From NCBI GenBank assembly GCA_963763135.1, contig CAVXNJ010000010.1, positions 310,001 through 374,000 on the forward strand: a stretch of 64,000 nucleotides of DNA, read 5' to 3'. A program made the position numbers and the translations under genes. The notes under the pieces are model-generated. The model ran no database searches. It was not told the origin of the DNA and saw only the letters and a list, made by a program, of their open reading frames with translations. Source of the DNA: JANMZO01 sp963763135. Lineage in GTDB: Bacteria > Actinomycetota > Acidimicrobiia > Acidimicrobiales > JANYDT01. This document shows positions 25,488 through 33,702 of this stretch, one piece after another. How positions within the stretch are numbered: position 1 is the stretch's first letter; every line of letters begins with the position of its first letter.

Positions 25488-26303
25488 CTACGAGGCGGAG
25501 GAGTGCCAGTGACGGACCGCTCGGTTACCCGCGTACGTGAACGCGAAATACACGGCAATGCCAAGAAGCGACGAGACCAGCAGGGTGGCATAGAGGCGCT
25601 CGTATTCGAAGAGGATGCGGTACTCGATGAGCCGCTGGCCCAGCCCCGGCTTGCCCTGTTGGAAGAACGTCTCGCCGACGATGGCCCCGATGACTGACAA
25701 ACCCGCAGAGATTCGAAACGCGGTGAACAAATGTGGAAGCGCCCCGGGAAGCGCAAGCTTCCATACGCGCACATACCATCGTGCGCCGTGGAGCGTGAGG
25801 AGATCATGCATCGACGGATCCACGGACTTCATTCCAAGGAGAAGGTTCGTGGGAATCGGAAAGAACGAGATGATCACGCACACGATGCTCTTCGACCAGA
25901 ATCCGTAACCGAAGGCCACCGCCATCAATGGCGAAATTGCCAGAATCGGTACCGCCTGAAGGGCAACCAGGACCGGATAGCTGGCCTTTTCCAGCCAGCC
26001 GAGCAGATACATCGCGATCCCGAGAACCAGACCGAGCACGATGGCAATCAGAAGCCCGACCAGGGCCAAACGAGAGGTGAGCAGAAAGCTGGAGAAGATC
26101 TCCTTCGCCGTCTTCCGGTCGAAGAGGCCTCGGCTTACGATCTGATGAGGCGGGGGCAGAAGAAACTTCCGATTGGGTTTCAACCGGGCGCTGAAGCCGT
26201 ACCAGACAGCTATGAGCGCAACGACAGCAGTAACCGGTGGGGCGATAGCGGCCATCCGACTTCGGAAAACGGAGGGGGCGGAAGGTGGTGTCCCCGAGCG
26301 CAT
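25488..26303 (-). CDS. ABC transporter permease (SsuC/TauC type)
   Basis: About 271 residues with six membrane helices and the EAA-type loop GARWYVRVWKLALPGALPHLF that docks the ATPase. It belongs to the binding-protein-dependent permease class for sulfonate/nitrate/taurine-like uptake. No ATPase gene is nearby, so one encoded elsewhere must serve it. ATG 26303 is preferred over an in-frame TTG at 26312; the start region overlaps a TGTC-N-GACA operator-like dyad. Confidence 0.87.
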   Translation of the reverse strand: MRSGTPPSAPSVFRSRMAAIAPPVTAVVALIAVWYGFSARLKPNRKFLLPPPHQIVSRGLFDRKTAKEIFSSFLLTSRLALVGLLIAIVLGLVLGIAMYLLGWLEKASYPVLVALQAVPILAISPLMAVAFGYGFWSKSIVCVIISFFPIPTNLLLGMKSVDPSMHDLLTLHGARWYVRVWKLALPGALPHLFTAFRISAGLSVIGAIVGETFFQQGKPGLGQRLIEYRILFEYERLYATLLVSSLLGIAVYFAFTYAGNRAVRHWHSSAS

Positions 26304-26340
26304 GTCAGACAAGTTAGAGAACCAACATGTCAGACATGTT
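26302..26340. promoter_or_regulatory. Twin GntR-type operators in front of the permease gene
   Basis: AACATGTCAGACATGTT (26324-26340) is a perfect 17-bp dyad with a GT-N3-AC core, and ATGTCAGACAA (26302-26312) repeats the core at the start codon. A third CGTCAGACG lies at 26526-26534 at the end of the GntR gene. The spacing and the adjacent GntR gene make self- and operon-regulation likely. Confidence 0.65.
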
Positions 26341-26464
26341 TCCTACCAGGGTCAGCCCGATAAACGCTGAACCATCTCCCGTCGCCCGATGCGAAGACCC
26401 CACTGAGATGGACGAACCGCCGCGCGCCCGGCATCAGAACGGCCGAATGCCGGCCTCATAGCGT

Positions 26465-26494
26465 CAGATCTCAGAGCCCCAGATCTCAGAGCCC
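26465..26494. repeat. 15-bp tandem duplication between GntR and permease genes
   Basis: CAGATCTCAGAGCCC occurs twice head-to-tail and is followed by a degenerate CAGGTC. It lies in the 215-bp interval that also holds the GntR-type operators; nothing else was recognised there. Confidence 0.7.
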
Positions 26495-26527
26495 CAGGTC
26501 AGCTTCAAACCTCAGATCCCCACAACG

Positions 26528-27298
26528 TCAGACGTCGGGGATCGTTCGGATCAGGCCGAGCCTGACGGCCCAGGGAACATAGTGATCGAGTGCCCGATAG
26601 ACGCGGGCGCCGGACTGCGAGATTCCGAGACATTCGAGTACCAAAAGAGCGGTGCGCGGAACGACGTCGAGCCACGCCGACATCTCCCTGGTGGCATTCA
26701 CCGCCCCGGGCATGGCCAGCTCCCAGACCACCCGCTCGCCCGCCAGCTGCGGGACGAGATCGAGAACCGAACGGCCGGATTTCAGCGCAATGGCCTCCGA
26801 CGGAAGGGGCAGCTCGTCGATGGCGAGGCGGACCGGTCGACCGTCGGCCATCCAACGCTTGACGATTCGGAGCGCCGGAGTTCCTACGGCGACGCCGAAG
26901 GCCGCAGCCGACTCCGCCTTCAGCCGGATCCGCTCCTCCACCAGGACCTCAACCTCCGGTGCAAACCCGGCATCACGGAGCACCTCGGAGAAGTCGGCAA
27001 CCTGATCGAAGCGACCAACGAGCTCGAGGGCCGCCCGGTTGACGAACGTCTGACTTCCCTGGCGCCGGTGAAGGACACCATCGCGCTCCAGGCGGGCCAG
27101 CGCCTCACGCAGGGTGGGGCGGCTTACACCCAACAGGCTCGCCAGCGTCGGCTCGCCCGGCAACGCCGTTCCCTCGTCGACAGATCGGCCGACGACATCA
27201 AGGAGGCGTCGATCGATCTCACTTCGGTTCGCCGTATCCTTCGTCCGCTTTGCTGGCACCAGAACATCATCGCCGTTTTCGGATCCCCTGATAAACAC
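26528..27298 (-). CDS. GntR-family regulator (HutC/UTRA type)
   Basis: 256 residues from GTG 27298. The N-terminal winged helix reads LPGEPTLASLLGVSRPTLREALARLERDGVL, given here only as the GntR consensus region around residues 45-80, followed by RRQGSQTFV. The C-terminal ~150 residues look like a UTRA ligand domain (LRIVKRWMADGRPVRLAIDELP). Such domains bind small sugars or acids. It sits between trehalase (24-nt gap upstream) and the permease, so the ligand may be a product of that operon. Confidence 0.83.
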   Translation of the reverse strand: MFIRGSENGDDVLVPAKRTKDTANRSEIDRRLLDVVGRSVDEGTALPGEPTLASLLGVSRPTLREALARLERDGVLHRRQGSQTFVNRAALELVGRFDQVADFSEVLRDAGFAPEVEVLVEERIRLKAESAAAFGVAVGTPALRIVKRWMADGRPVRLAIDELPLPSEAIALKSGRSVLDLVPQLAGERVVWELAMPGAVNATREMSAWLDVVPRTALLVLECLGISQSGARVYRALDHYVPWAVRLGLIRTIPDV

Positions 27299-27322
27299 CG
27301 GGAGGGAACGGGCCGATTTCCC

Positions 27323-28513
27323 CTAACCGTGCGATTCGAGGCGCCGGGAGAAATCGACGAATACCGCGTTGCTCCAGCCAAATCCCGTGATGGCACCGTA
27401 GAGACCCTCTTCGGTCCGCTCCTTGGCAGTGACGACGTTGAGCTTTTCCCACATCTCACCGGTCTCGGAAAAGACTTTTGCGGTCATGTCACACCACCGG
27501 CGCATTACTTCGAAGGCTTCCGTTGCGAAGCCGTACCGGAGGAGACCTTCGACCGCGATCCATTGCAGGGGCGCCCATCCGTTGGGATATGCCCATTGCC
27601 GACCGGCCTTAGCCTTCAGACTGGTGACAAGTCCGCCGCGCTTCAGGAATTTCGGGAACCACGTAGCGACCATCTTCTTCGCCTGGGCGGGGGTGGCAAC
27701 TCCGGCCCACAACGCCGAGAACATGGCCACAGACACGGTCGGATTCGTTTCACGCTTCGACACGTCGTAGTCGAGGTAGCACTGGGCGTCAGCGTTCCAC
27801 ATCAGCGATCGGATCGTCTTGACCCGTGCGTCTCGCCTGGCCGACCATTCCCTGGCGGCAGCATCATTGCCGAGAATAGTATGTGCGCTTGCTATATCGG
27901 ATTCACGTAACGCCAGCAGACAGTTGAGATCGATCGGGAGATGTTCAAGCCATCGATCGTCGCAACGGTTGGAGTGGTCCCATCCGCTCTCGCAGCTCGC
28001 CAGCATGTCGAGATAGTTGATGTCGAAGTAGCGGGATAATCCCCGGTGGATCTGGCGATGGTGCGGCTGTTTCGTTCCCAGCCAAACGGTGAAGTGTTCG
28101 GCTTCGGCGAGCAGCACCATGCGGGCCAGCCACTCCTTCCGCTGCGGGTCACCCTGCCGTACTTTTACTCCCCAGGCCAGCATCATCTGCTGGGTGAAGA
28201 ACGGCGGTTGACTCCGCGAAAGAAAGTAGTACCTGGACGCGTTGGGGATGAGTCCGAAGCGACCAAGGAGATACGCAAAGTTGTCGGCAGTCTCAACCAC
28301 GAGATTCTCGTACTTGGTGTTCACGAGTCCGAGCGAGGTGAAGAAGCTGTCCCAGTAGTACATCTCCTGAAACATGGCGCCGTCACTCGGCACGACGTAG
28401 CGAAACGGAAGGCCAATGAGGGTGCCGTGTTCGTCGGGGTTGGACCGGATCAGGGCATCCCACTTCGATTCGATGTGGCTGAGCACTGGCAGATACGAGA
28501 CAGGCGAACTCAT
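27323..28513 (-). CDS. Trehalase-like glycoside hydrolase (GH37 family)
   Basis: 396 residues from ATG 28513, shorter than the ~550 of E. coli TreF. Trehalase signature one appears as SDGAMFQEMYYWDSFF and signature two as QWAYPNGWAPLQW. The catalytic acid fits ESGWDHSNR and the base the Glu in MWEKLNVV. There is no signal peptide, so it acts in the cytosol, splitting trehalose or a related alpha-glucoside. The permease operon downstream is not a sugar-type transporter, so trehalose uptake by it is doubtful. Divergent from the Rieske gene. Confidence 0.8.
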   Translation of the reverse strand: MSSPVSYLPVLSHIESKWDALIRSNPDEHGTLIGLPFRYVVPSDGAMFQEMYYWDSFFTSLGLVNTKYENLVVETADNFAYLLGRFGLIPNASRYYFLSRSQPPFFTQQMMLAWGVKVRQGDPQRKEWLARMVLLAEAEHFTVWLGTKQPHHRQIHRGLSRYFDINYLDMLASCESGWDHSNRCDDRWLEHLPIDLNCLLALRESDIASAHTILGNDAAAREWSARRDARVKTIRSLMWNADAQCYLDYDVSKRETNPTVSVAMFSALWAGVATPAQAKKMVATWFPKFLKRGGLVTSLKAKAGRQWAYPNGWAPLQWIAVEGLLRYGFATEAFEVMRRWCDMTAKVFSETGEMWEKLNVVTAKERTEEGLYGAITGFGWSNAVFVDFSRRLESHG

Positions 28514-28557
28514 GCGCAAATGCTACGAGATGGACGTCGGCCCTCCGAGATCCGCTC

Positions 28558-28595
28558 TTGACTTCAAGCAAGGTTGAAGATTTAGGGTTCCGCCC
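28558..28595 (+). promoter_or_regulatory. Leaderless promoter with dyad operator in its spacer
   Basis: TTGACT (28558-28563) and TAGGGT (28583-28588) form -35 and -10 boxes, and the -10 is exactly 7 nt from ATG 28596, the leaderless arrangement. CTTCAAGCAAGGTTGAAG (28562-28579), a perfect dyad with 6-bp arms, fills the spacer, so a bound repressor would block polymerase. The MarR gene two genes along is the obvious candidate. Confidence 0.6.
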
Positions 28596-30248
28596 ATGAC
28601 AAATTCTCAAACCGCGGAACGCGCAGATGAACAGACCACCACAGCTGGAACGACGGTGGTGGGGCACCTCGACGACTTCCCCGAAGGTGCGATGAAGGTG
28701 GTACGGGTCGGCGAGCGGCGGGTGTTGATGATCAGAACCGCCAAAGGCCTGTTCGCCCTTGACAATGCCTGCCCGCATCAGGGCTATGGCCTTGCACTCG
28801 GCGATCTCACCGAATCGACGGTCACGTGTCTGTGGCACAACTGGAAATTCAAGGTCGACACCGGGGCCTGCGAGGTAGGCGAGGAAGCAGTGACCAGTCA
28901 TCACGTGCGTATCGGTGAGAACGGCGCCGTCAGCGTGAGCCTGCAGTCTGCGAGCGTCAGCGACCTACTTCCCCGACTCCACACCAGCCTCCGTTCGGCG
29001 ATCGACAGGAACTACACGGGCCAGATGGCACGCGACGTGGTTCGTCTCCTCCAGAACAGCGCGAATCCCGGCGAGCTCGTGTGGTCGGCGGTCGAATGGG
29101 GCGCCCCACGTTCTGAGTGGGGTTGGGGACACTCGATCGCCATGGCGACAGACTGCCTCACGATTGCCACCCGCCGGCAGGGTATCGACTGCGCCCTGCC
29201 GGTGGTGCAGGCACTGAGCGGGATCGCCGAGGAACAGCGGGGCGAGCAGGTGATGACGCTGCCCGATCCGATTGCCGTCGATCCGCGCCTGCGAGCGGAA
29301 CAGTTTCGCCAAGCCGTGGAGCGTGAAGAGACATCGCACGCTCAGGCGATCCTGCGTGGAGCCTTGCTCGACGGAGCCCCGACGGACGAGATCCGGGCAT
29401 GGCTGATCAGCGCTTCGACCGATCACATGCTTTCGTATGGCCACGGCGCCATCTATGTACAGAAGGCCTTTGAACTGTTGGACCATCTCGGATGGGAACG
29501 GGCTGACACCGTGCTCGGGCATCTCGTCCCGGCCATCGTGTATGGAACCCGTGAGGACCGGCTGCCGTATATGAAGCCGTTCATGCGCGCTGTGGCGGGC
29601 TACGACCGGGACAGCATCGAGGTGTTGACGAACACCAGCGTCGGGCGAGACAGCGAATTGATCGACCTCCTGCTCAATTCGCATGACCGGACCGCCTTTC
29701 TCCGACGCGCGATGGTCCTCGCGCGCGACGGAGTGTCGGTTGACTCCCTGCTCGATCACGCGGTCGAGGTGGTGAGCGAACGCATGTTGCGTTACAACAC
29801 TGCGGAAGATTTCGAGCTTGCCGACGACTTCGGCTGGCTCGACATGACTCACGGCATCACGTTCGCCAACGCCGCGCGATGGCAGTGGCACCACCATCCC
29901 GGTCCCGATACCTTTCGACAGGCGCTGTTCGCGCTTTGGTTGGCCCACTGGACCGGCCGGCACGAGTGGCACACGACGATCGGGCCTCGAGTCAACTTCG
30001 ACGAAGTCGGCCCTGCCGGGAACCTGACCGAGGAAGCCCTCACGGATCGAAGTGGCTCGTTCATCGTCGCAGCTCACGCCGTCAAGCTGAGTGTCGCTGC
30101 GGAAATCGAAGGTGCCCGAGCCGGTTCGGATCTTCCCTTGCTGGCGACCGCACGATTCCTCCGCACGCCGAAGATGGAGCGATTCGTCGCGCGAAACGTC
30201 GTCGAGGCCACGGAGTTTCTGACCGGCCGGAAAAAGCGCGACGCCTAA
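28596..30248 (+). CDS. Rieske [2Fe-2S] protein fused to a large uncharacterised helical domain
   Basis: Residues ~25-110 are a Rieske domain with CPHQG and CLWHNWKF (C-x-H and C-x2-H), which hold a 2Fe-2S cluster for electron transfer. The remaining ~430 residues are mostly helical and His-rich (STDHMLSYGHG, DMTHGITFANAARW, WHHHPGP). They do not match the catalytic domain of ring-hydroxylating dioxygenases; a distant questin-oxidase-like domain is possible. This suggests a self-contained oxygenase or a redox sensor. It leads a same-strand group with a MarR regulator and a lyase homologue. Confidence 0.72.
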   Translation: MTNSQTAERADEQTTTAGTTVVGHLDDFPEGAMKVVRVGERRVLMIRTAKGLFALDNACPHQGYGLALGDLTESTVTCLWHNWKFKVDTGACEVGEEAVTSHHVRIGENGAVSVSLQSASVSDLLPRLHTSLRSAIDRNYTGQMARDVVRLLQNSANPGELVWSAVEWGAPRSEWGWGHSIAMATDCLTIATRRQGIDCALPVVQALSGIAEEQRGEQVMTLPDPIAVDPRLRAEQFRQAVEREETSHAQAILRGALLDGAPTDEIRAWLISASTDHMLSYGHGAIYVQKAFELLDHLGWERADTVLGHLVPAIVYGTREDRLPYMKPFMRAVAGYDRDSIEVLTNTSVGRDSELIDLLLNSHDRTAFLRRAMVLARDGVSVDSLLDHAVEVVSERMLRYNTAEDFELADDFGWLDMTHGITFANAARWQWHHHPGPDTFRQALFALWLAHWTGRHEWHTTIGPRVNFDEVGPAGNLTEEALTDRSGSFIVAAHAVKLSVAAEIEGARAGSDLPLLATARFLRTPKMERFVARNVVEATEFLTGRKKRDA

Positions 30249-30335
30249 GAAGTTTGGGGTTTGACGAGTTTGTGACAGAGCGATCCCAGAGAGTGAGTTC
30301 CACGCGGGCCGGGGCGTGAGTAGAGTCGTTCTCGT

Positions 30336-30818
30336 ATGGGACGCACTCCTCGAACCCCACCGACCGCCAGTCCCGCACGTACGGAGCCGTCTCTTCCCTA
30401 TGTGGTTGCCCGACTCGACAGGGTGTTGCGTCGCGCTATCGAAACGGCGGTGAACGAGTTCGGGCTGTCGGTGACCCAGTACACGCTGCTCAGCGTTTTG
30501 GCGCTGCAACCCGACCTCTCTAGCGCGCAGCTGGCCCGGCGAGCGTACGTTTCGCCGCAGTCCATGAACGAGACGCTGCTCAATTTGGAGAAGGAGGAGC
30601 TGCTGAAGCGCACCCCCGATCCGAACCATGGCCGAATCCTCCGCACCCGCCTGACGCCGAAGGGCCGCCGGCTCGTGGAGCGATGTGACAAGAAGGTCGC
30701 GCAGATCGAGGCAGCGATGACCACCGGGATGAGCAAGGACCGTCAGGACCTACTCCGCTCGATGGTCATGCAGGCCGTACGAAACCTGGGTGGCGGTTTT
30801 CCCGAACGGAACCCGTAA
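30336..30818 (+). CDS. MarR-family transcriptional regulator
   Basis: 160 residues with the winged helix (LSSAQLARRAYVSPQSMNETLLNLE, recognition helix in SPQSMNETL), the wing DPNHGRILRTRLT and PKGRRLVE. The first ~18 residues are Pro/Thr-rich and probably disordered. It lies 87 nt after the Rieske gene and 21 nt before the lyase homologue. The dyad in the Rieske promoter spacer is its likely target. Confidence 0.87.
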   Translation: MGRTPRTPPTASPARTEPSLPYVVARLDRVLRRAIETAVNEFGLSVTQYTLLSVLALQPDLSSAQLARRAYVSPQSMNETLLNLEKEELLKRTPDPNHGRILRTRLTPKGRRLVERCDKKVAQIEAAMTTGMSKDRQDLLRSMVMQAVRNLGGGFPERNP

Positions 30819-30839
30819 CTCCTTTTACCACCGTTCAAC

Positions 30840-32270
30840 ATGAGCCTCCCGACGCAACTCGGAAACGAGCCCCTCGCGCTCGCCGAGCTCGTCTCCCTCG
30901 CCCGAACGCCTGACGCAAGAATTTCCCTCGCCCACGGGGTGGAAACACGCGTTACGGGGAACGCCGCGGCAGCGGTCCGCAGCGCTGAAGCATCACGGCT
31001 CTACGGGCGCAACACCGGGGTCGGGGCGAACCGGCACGTTTCAGCCGATGACTCCGACGGACAACACGGGCGGCGTCTCCTGCGTTCGCACGCCGCCGGA
31101 TCCGGACCCACGCTTCCCGAAGACACCGGACGCGCACTGCTGGTCGTCCGCGCGAACCAACTCGCTGGTGGACGCTCCGGCATCGTCCCCGACATATTGC
31201 GAGCCGTGCTGACCGCCTTCAACGACGGGCTGAGTCCGGTCGTGCGCACCCACGGGGGTCTGGGCACCGGTGATATCACCGTGTTGGCCGAGCTGGGGTT
31301 GTCGATGCTCGGCGAACGTCCCTGGTCGAACGGCGAGACCCGCGCGGTGCTCGACGACATCGATGCCTCAGGCGGGCTGCCCCTCATGAGCTCAAGTGCA
31401 CCAACGCTGGCCGTCGCGGCGTTGGCGTTGGCCGACGTCCGGTCGTGGGTCAACGCGCTGTTTGCGACCGGTGCCCTGGCCGCTCGTGCCGTTCGTGCGA
31501 ATCCCGAAGCCTGGTCTGAGGTCGGGTCCAGCTCGCGGGCCCATCCCGGGATGATCGAGGCCGGACAGCGGATGCGGGCGCTCAGCGGCTCACCGATAGA
31601 GCCACCCGGTCGGTTGCAGGACCCATTCGCCTGGCGCTGTCTCGTGTCGGTCAACGGGGCACTGCTCGACTCCCTGAGCCGGGCCGAAGAAACGCTCACG
31701 GTCGACATCAACGCGTCGGCGGAGAATCCCCTCTATGCCAACGACGCCAGTTGGCACCACGGCGGGTTTCACCATGCCGGGCTCGCGTTGGCGCTTGATC
31801 AGCTCCGACTCGCGTTGGTTCAGGCCGCTTCACTGTCGCTGTCGCGACTCACGAAGGTCAACGATCCGGCGATGACCGGGCTTCGCCCGTTTCTGGCCGA
31901 AGGACCGGCGGGGAGTTCGGGCACCATGGTGCTCGAATACACCGCGGCTTCGGCCATGGCCGACCTTCGCCAGTGGGCCCAGCCCGCCTCCCTGGCCCAG
32001 ACGGTGATCTCCCTCGGACTCGAAGACCACGCGTCGTTCGCCTGGCAGTCGGCCATCGCGACACGTGCATCGCTTACGGCACTCCGCACGATCCTCGCCT
32101 GTGAGCTGGTAGCGGCGGCACGGGCCGTGCGCCAACTGGGCCTCCCACCCGACGGCCACCCACTGGCCAGACTGTTGGCACAATGTGACTCGCTGCCGGA
32201 CATCGCCGAAGACCATGCACTGATCGAAGATCTGGCGGCGGCCACCGCCCTGCTTTCCACGTTGCAGTAA
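30840..32270 (+). CDS. Aromatic/histidine ammonia-lyase homologue with altered MIO site
   Basis: 476 residues with the HAL/PAL fold: YGRNTGVGANR (Tyr-loop), QDPFAWRC, SAENPLYAND (the NPL motif) and GSSGTMVLEYTAASAM. In active lyases the electrophilic MIO forms from Ala-Ser-Gly in GASGD; here it reads GLGTGD, so the triad is Gly-Thr-Gly, and QDPYS has become QDPFA. Classical ammonia-lyase chemistry may be reduced, changed or lost. Other actinobacterial relatives share a GTGD variant from memory, so it may be a distinct subfamily. Co-directional with the MarR gene. Confidence 0.78.
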   Translation: MSLPTQLGNEPLALAELVSLARTPDARISLAHGVETRVTGNAAAAVRSAEASRLYGRNTGVGANRHVSADDSDGQHGRRLLRSHAAGSGPTLPEDTGRALLVVRANQLAGGRSGIVPDILRAVLTAFNDGLSPVVRTHGGLGTGDITVLAELGLSMLGERPWSNGETRAVLDDIDASGGLPLMSSSAPTLAVAALALADVRSWVNALFATGALAARAVRANPEAWSEVGSSSRAHPGMIEAGQRMRALSGSPIEPPGRLQDPFAWRCLVSVNGALLDSLSRAEETLTVDINASAENPLYANDASWHHGGFHHAGLALALDQLRLALVQAASLSLSRLTKVNDPAMTGLRPFLAEGPAGSSGTMVLEYTAASAMADLRQWAQPASLAQTVISLGLEDHASFAWQSAIATRASLTALRTILACELVAAARAVRQLGLPPDGHPLARLLAQCDSLPDIAEDHALIEDLAAATALLSTLQ

Positions 32271-32271
32271 A

Positions 32272-32324
32272 AGCTCGGATCGACCAGCTCGGATCGACCA
32301 GCTCGGATCGACCAGCTCGGATCG
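32272..32324. repeat. 14-bp tandem repeat (3.8 units) between convergent genes
   Basis: AGCTCGGATCGACC is repeated three times and a partial fourth follows, starting right after the lyase stop and ending 9 nt before the end of the S51 peptidase gene. No stable hairpin is apparent. Confidence 0.8.
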
Positions 32325-32332
32325 AGGTGGGC

Positions 32333-33064
32333 TTAGGAAAGCACGAGCTCGTCCCCGTGCAGGAAGTCCCCCGCCGTTCCCGCCAGGACGTGCACTGATT
32401 GACGACCCATCACCTTCCATCGGGTCGGTCCTCCGACCAGCGCCGTGTCTTCGTCGATTCCCACCATGTGCACACCAGCGGGCAGGTGTGACGTCATGCG
32501 CGTGGCAAAGCCCGGGTCCCACCCGACCATCTTGTCGTAATGAGGGATCACCGCAAGGTGAGGGATCAAGCCGAGTCCGGGCTCGGTGAACCTGCGGCCT
32601 CGCACGTCGGGCGCCACGGCGGTAAGCGCCGCAGCGCCGGCGCTGCATCCCGCTAGTGCAACACCGGTCTTCCACTGCGAGACGATCATGTCCCAGGCAA
32701 GCGAATCGCGGAGGGTCGCCGCCAAATAGCCGGGGTTGCCCCCGGAAAGGTAGATGAGGCCAACGTCGGTCAGCAGCTCAACCATCGCGGGATCGTTGGC
32801 ATCGGCGGCATTCACGATGGGCACGGGAACCGCCTCGATGCCCATCGCCTCGTAGTGAGCGCGTCCGAGGTCCAGCCAACGTTGCACGGTGCCGGTTCCT
32901 TCTTCACCGGCCGCCGTTGGCAAAAACGCGGCTCGGGCCAACCGTCCGTCGAGCAGAAATCGGTCGGTCTCAACCATCTGCGGAAGGAATTCCCCGCTCC
33001 CGACCAGGGCGATCGGACCGGGGACCGGTCCATGACCCTCCAACACCGCTGCGTCTGGATTCAT
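32333..33064 (-). CDS. Peptidase S51-family (cyanophycinase-like) protein
   Basis: 243 residues from ATG 33064. The nucleophile lies in ALAGCSAGAAAL (the GCSAG elbow) and DEDTALVGG fits the acid region; LIYLSGGNPGYL is the typical glycine-rich turn. S51 enzymes cleave Asp-containing peptides or cyanophycin dipeptide bonds and are cytoplasmic. No cyanophycin synthetase is in the window, so its substrate is open. An in-frame TTG at 33076 is less likely. Confidence 0.8.
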   Translation of the reverse strand: MNPDAAVLEGHGPVPGPIALVGSGEFLPQMVETDRFLLDGRLARAAFLPTAAGEEGTGTVQRWLDLGRAHYEAMGIEAVPVPIVNAADANDPAMVELLTDVGLIYLSGGNPGYLAATLRDSLAWDMIVSQWKTGVALAGCSAGAAALTAVAPDVRGRRFTEPGLGLIPHLAVIPHYDKMVGWDPGFATRMTSHLPAGVHMVGIDEDTALVGGPTRWKVMGRQSVHVLAGTAGDFLHGDELVLS

Positions 33065-33115
33065 CCGTCGATCCAAGCAGATCGGTAGGGTTATTTGACG
33101 TTCTACGCTTGAATT

Positions 33116-33601
33116 GTGCGGTCAAACCATCCCGAAACGGTGATCGTCGTGCATCCCAAAGAGCGACGCTCAAAGTGCACGATCCTGCCGCTGCGAGGAT
33201 CTCCAGGTTTGAGATTCGCGCGCTCAACCCGGGAGCAGGCGACCGGCCCCCTGAACGGGTACATCCGCCTCGATGTCGACGCCGAGCCTCTGACCGCCGA
33301 CGACGCCGACCGCGGGCTGTTGCTGCTCGACGGCACGTGGCGCTGGGTCGAGGATCTCGCCATTCCCTTCGGACAGCTGGAGGCCCGCTCCATTCGCAAC
33401 GTCCACACCGCCTATCCCCGGGGCGTTGCGAACGGTGCACTTCCCGACGGGGGTCTGGCGACGGTGGAAGCCCTGTATGCGGCGCACCGGATCCTCGATC
33501 GACCGACCGCCGGCCTGCTCGACCACTACCACTGGGCGTCGGACTTTCTTCGGTTGAACGGCTGGCTATGCGACTCCCCCGACCCGCCGCCCACCGCGTG
33601 A
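33116..33601 (+). CDS. Tsr3/DTW-like SPOUT-type aminocarboxypropyltransferase homologue
   Basis: 161 residues from GTG 33116. The N-terminus VHPKERRSKCTILPLRG matches the PKER..KCT motif of Tsr3, the enzyme that adds the acp group from SAM to 18S rRNA in eukaryotes and archaea. LLLLDGTWRWVED parallels the DTW motif of bacterial TapT, and GGLATVEALYAAHRI matches the LST.EA helix. So it belongs to the Tsr3-DTW superfamily, with features of both branches. Substrate could be rRNA or tRNA. Confidence 0.68.
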   Translation: MRSNHPETVIVVHPKERRSKCTILPLRGSPGLRFARSTREQATGPLNGYIRLDVDAEPLTADDADRGLLLLDGTWRWVEDLAIPFGQLEARSIRNVHTAYPRGVANGALPDGGLATVEALYAAHRILDRPTAGLLDHYHWASDFLRLNGWLCDSPDPPPTA

Positions 33602-33634
33602 CGCAAAACGAACGGGGTCCGTTCTCAAACGAAA

Positions 33635-33666
33635 CGGGTCCGTTCCATAAGCATGGAACGGACCCG
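33635..33666. terminator. Bidirectional hairpin terminator
   Basis: CGGGTCCGTTCCAT and ATGGAACGGACCCG form a perfect 14-bp stem with a 4-nt loop between the converging Tsr3-like and aldehyde dehydrogenase genes. A partial third copy (GGGGTCCGTTC) lies ~20 bp upstream. Confidence 0.85.
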
Positions 33667-33702
33667 GTCTAATGCGTTTGGCGGCCGAAACCGCCTTGGA
33701 AC

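Noticed and set aside
28965..30629. 554-codon open frame opposite the Rieske fusion gene
   Set aside because: No motifs, no ribosome site, and it runs across the MarR gene on the other strand; a shadow frame.
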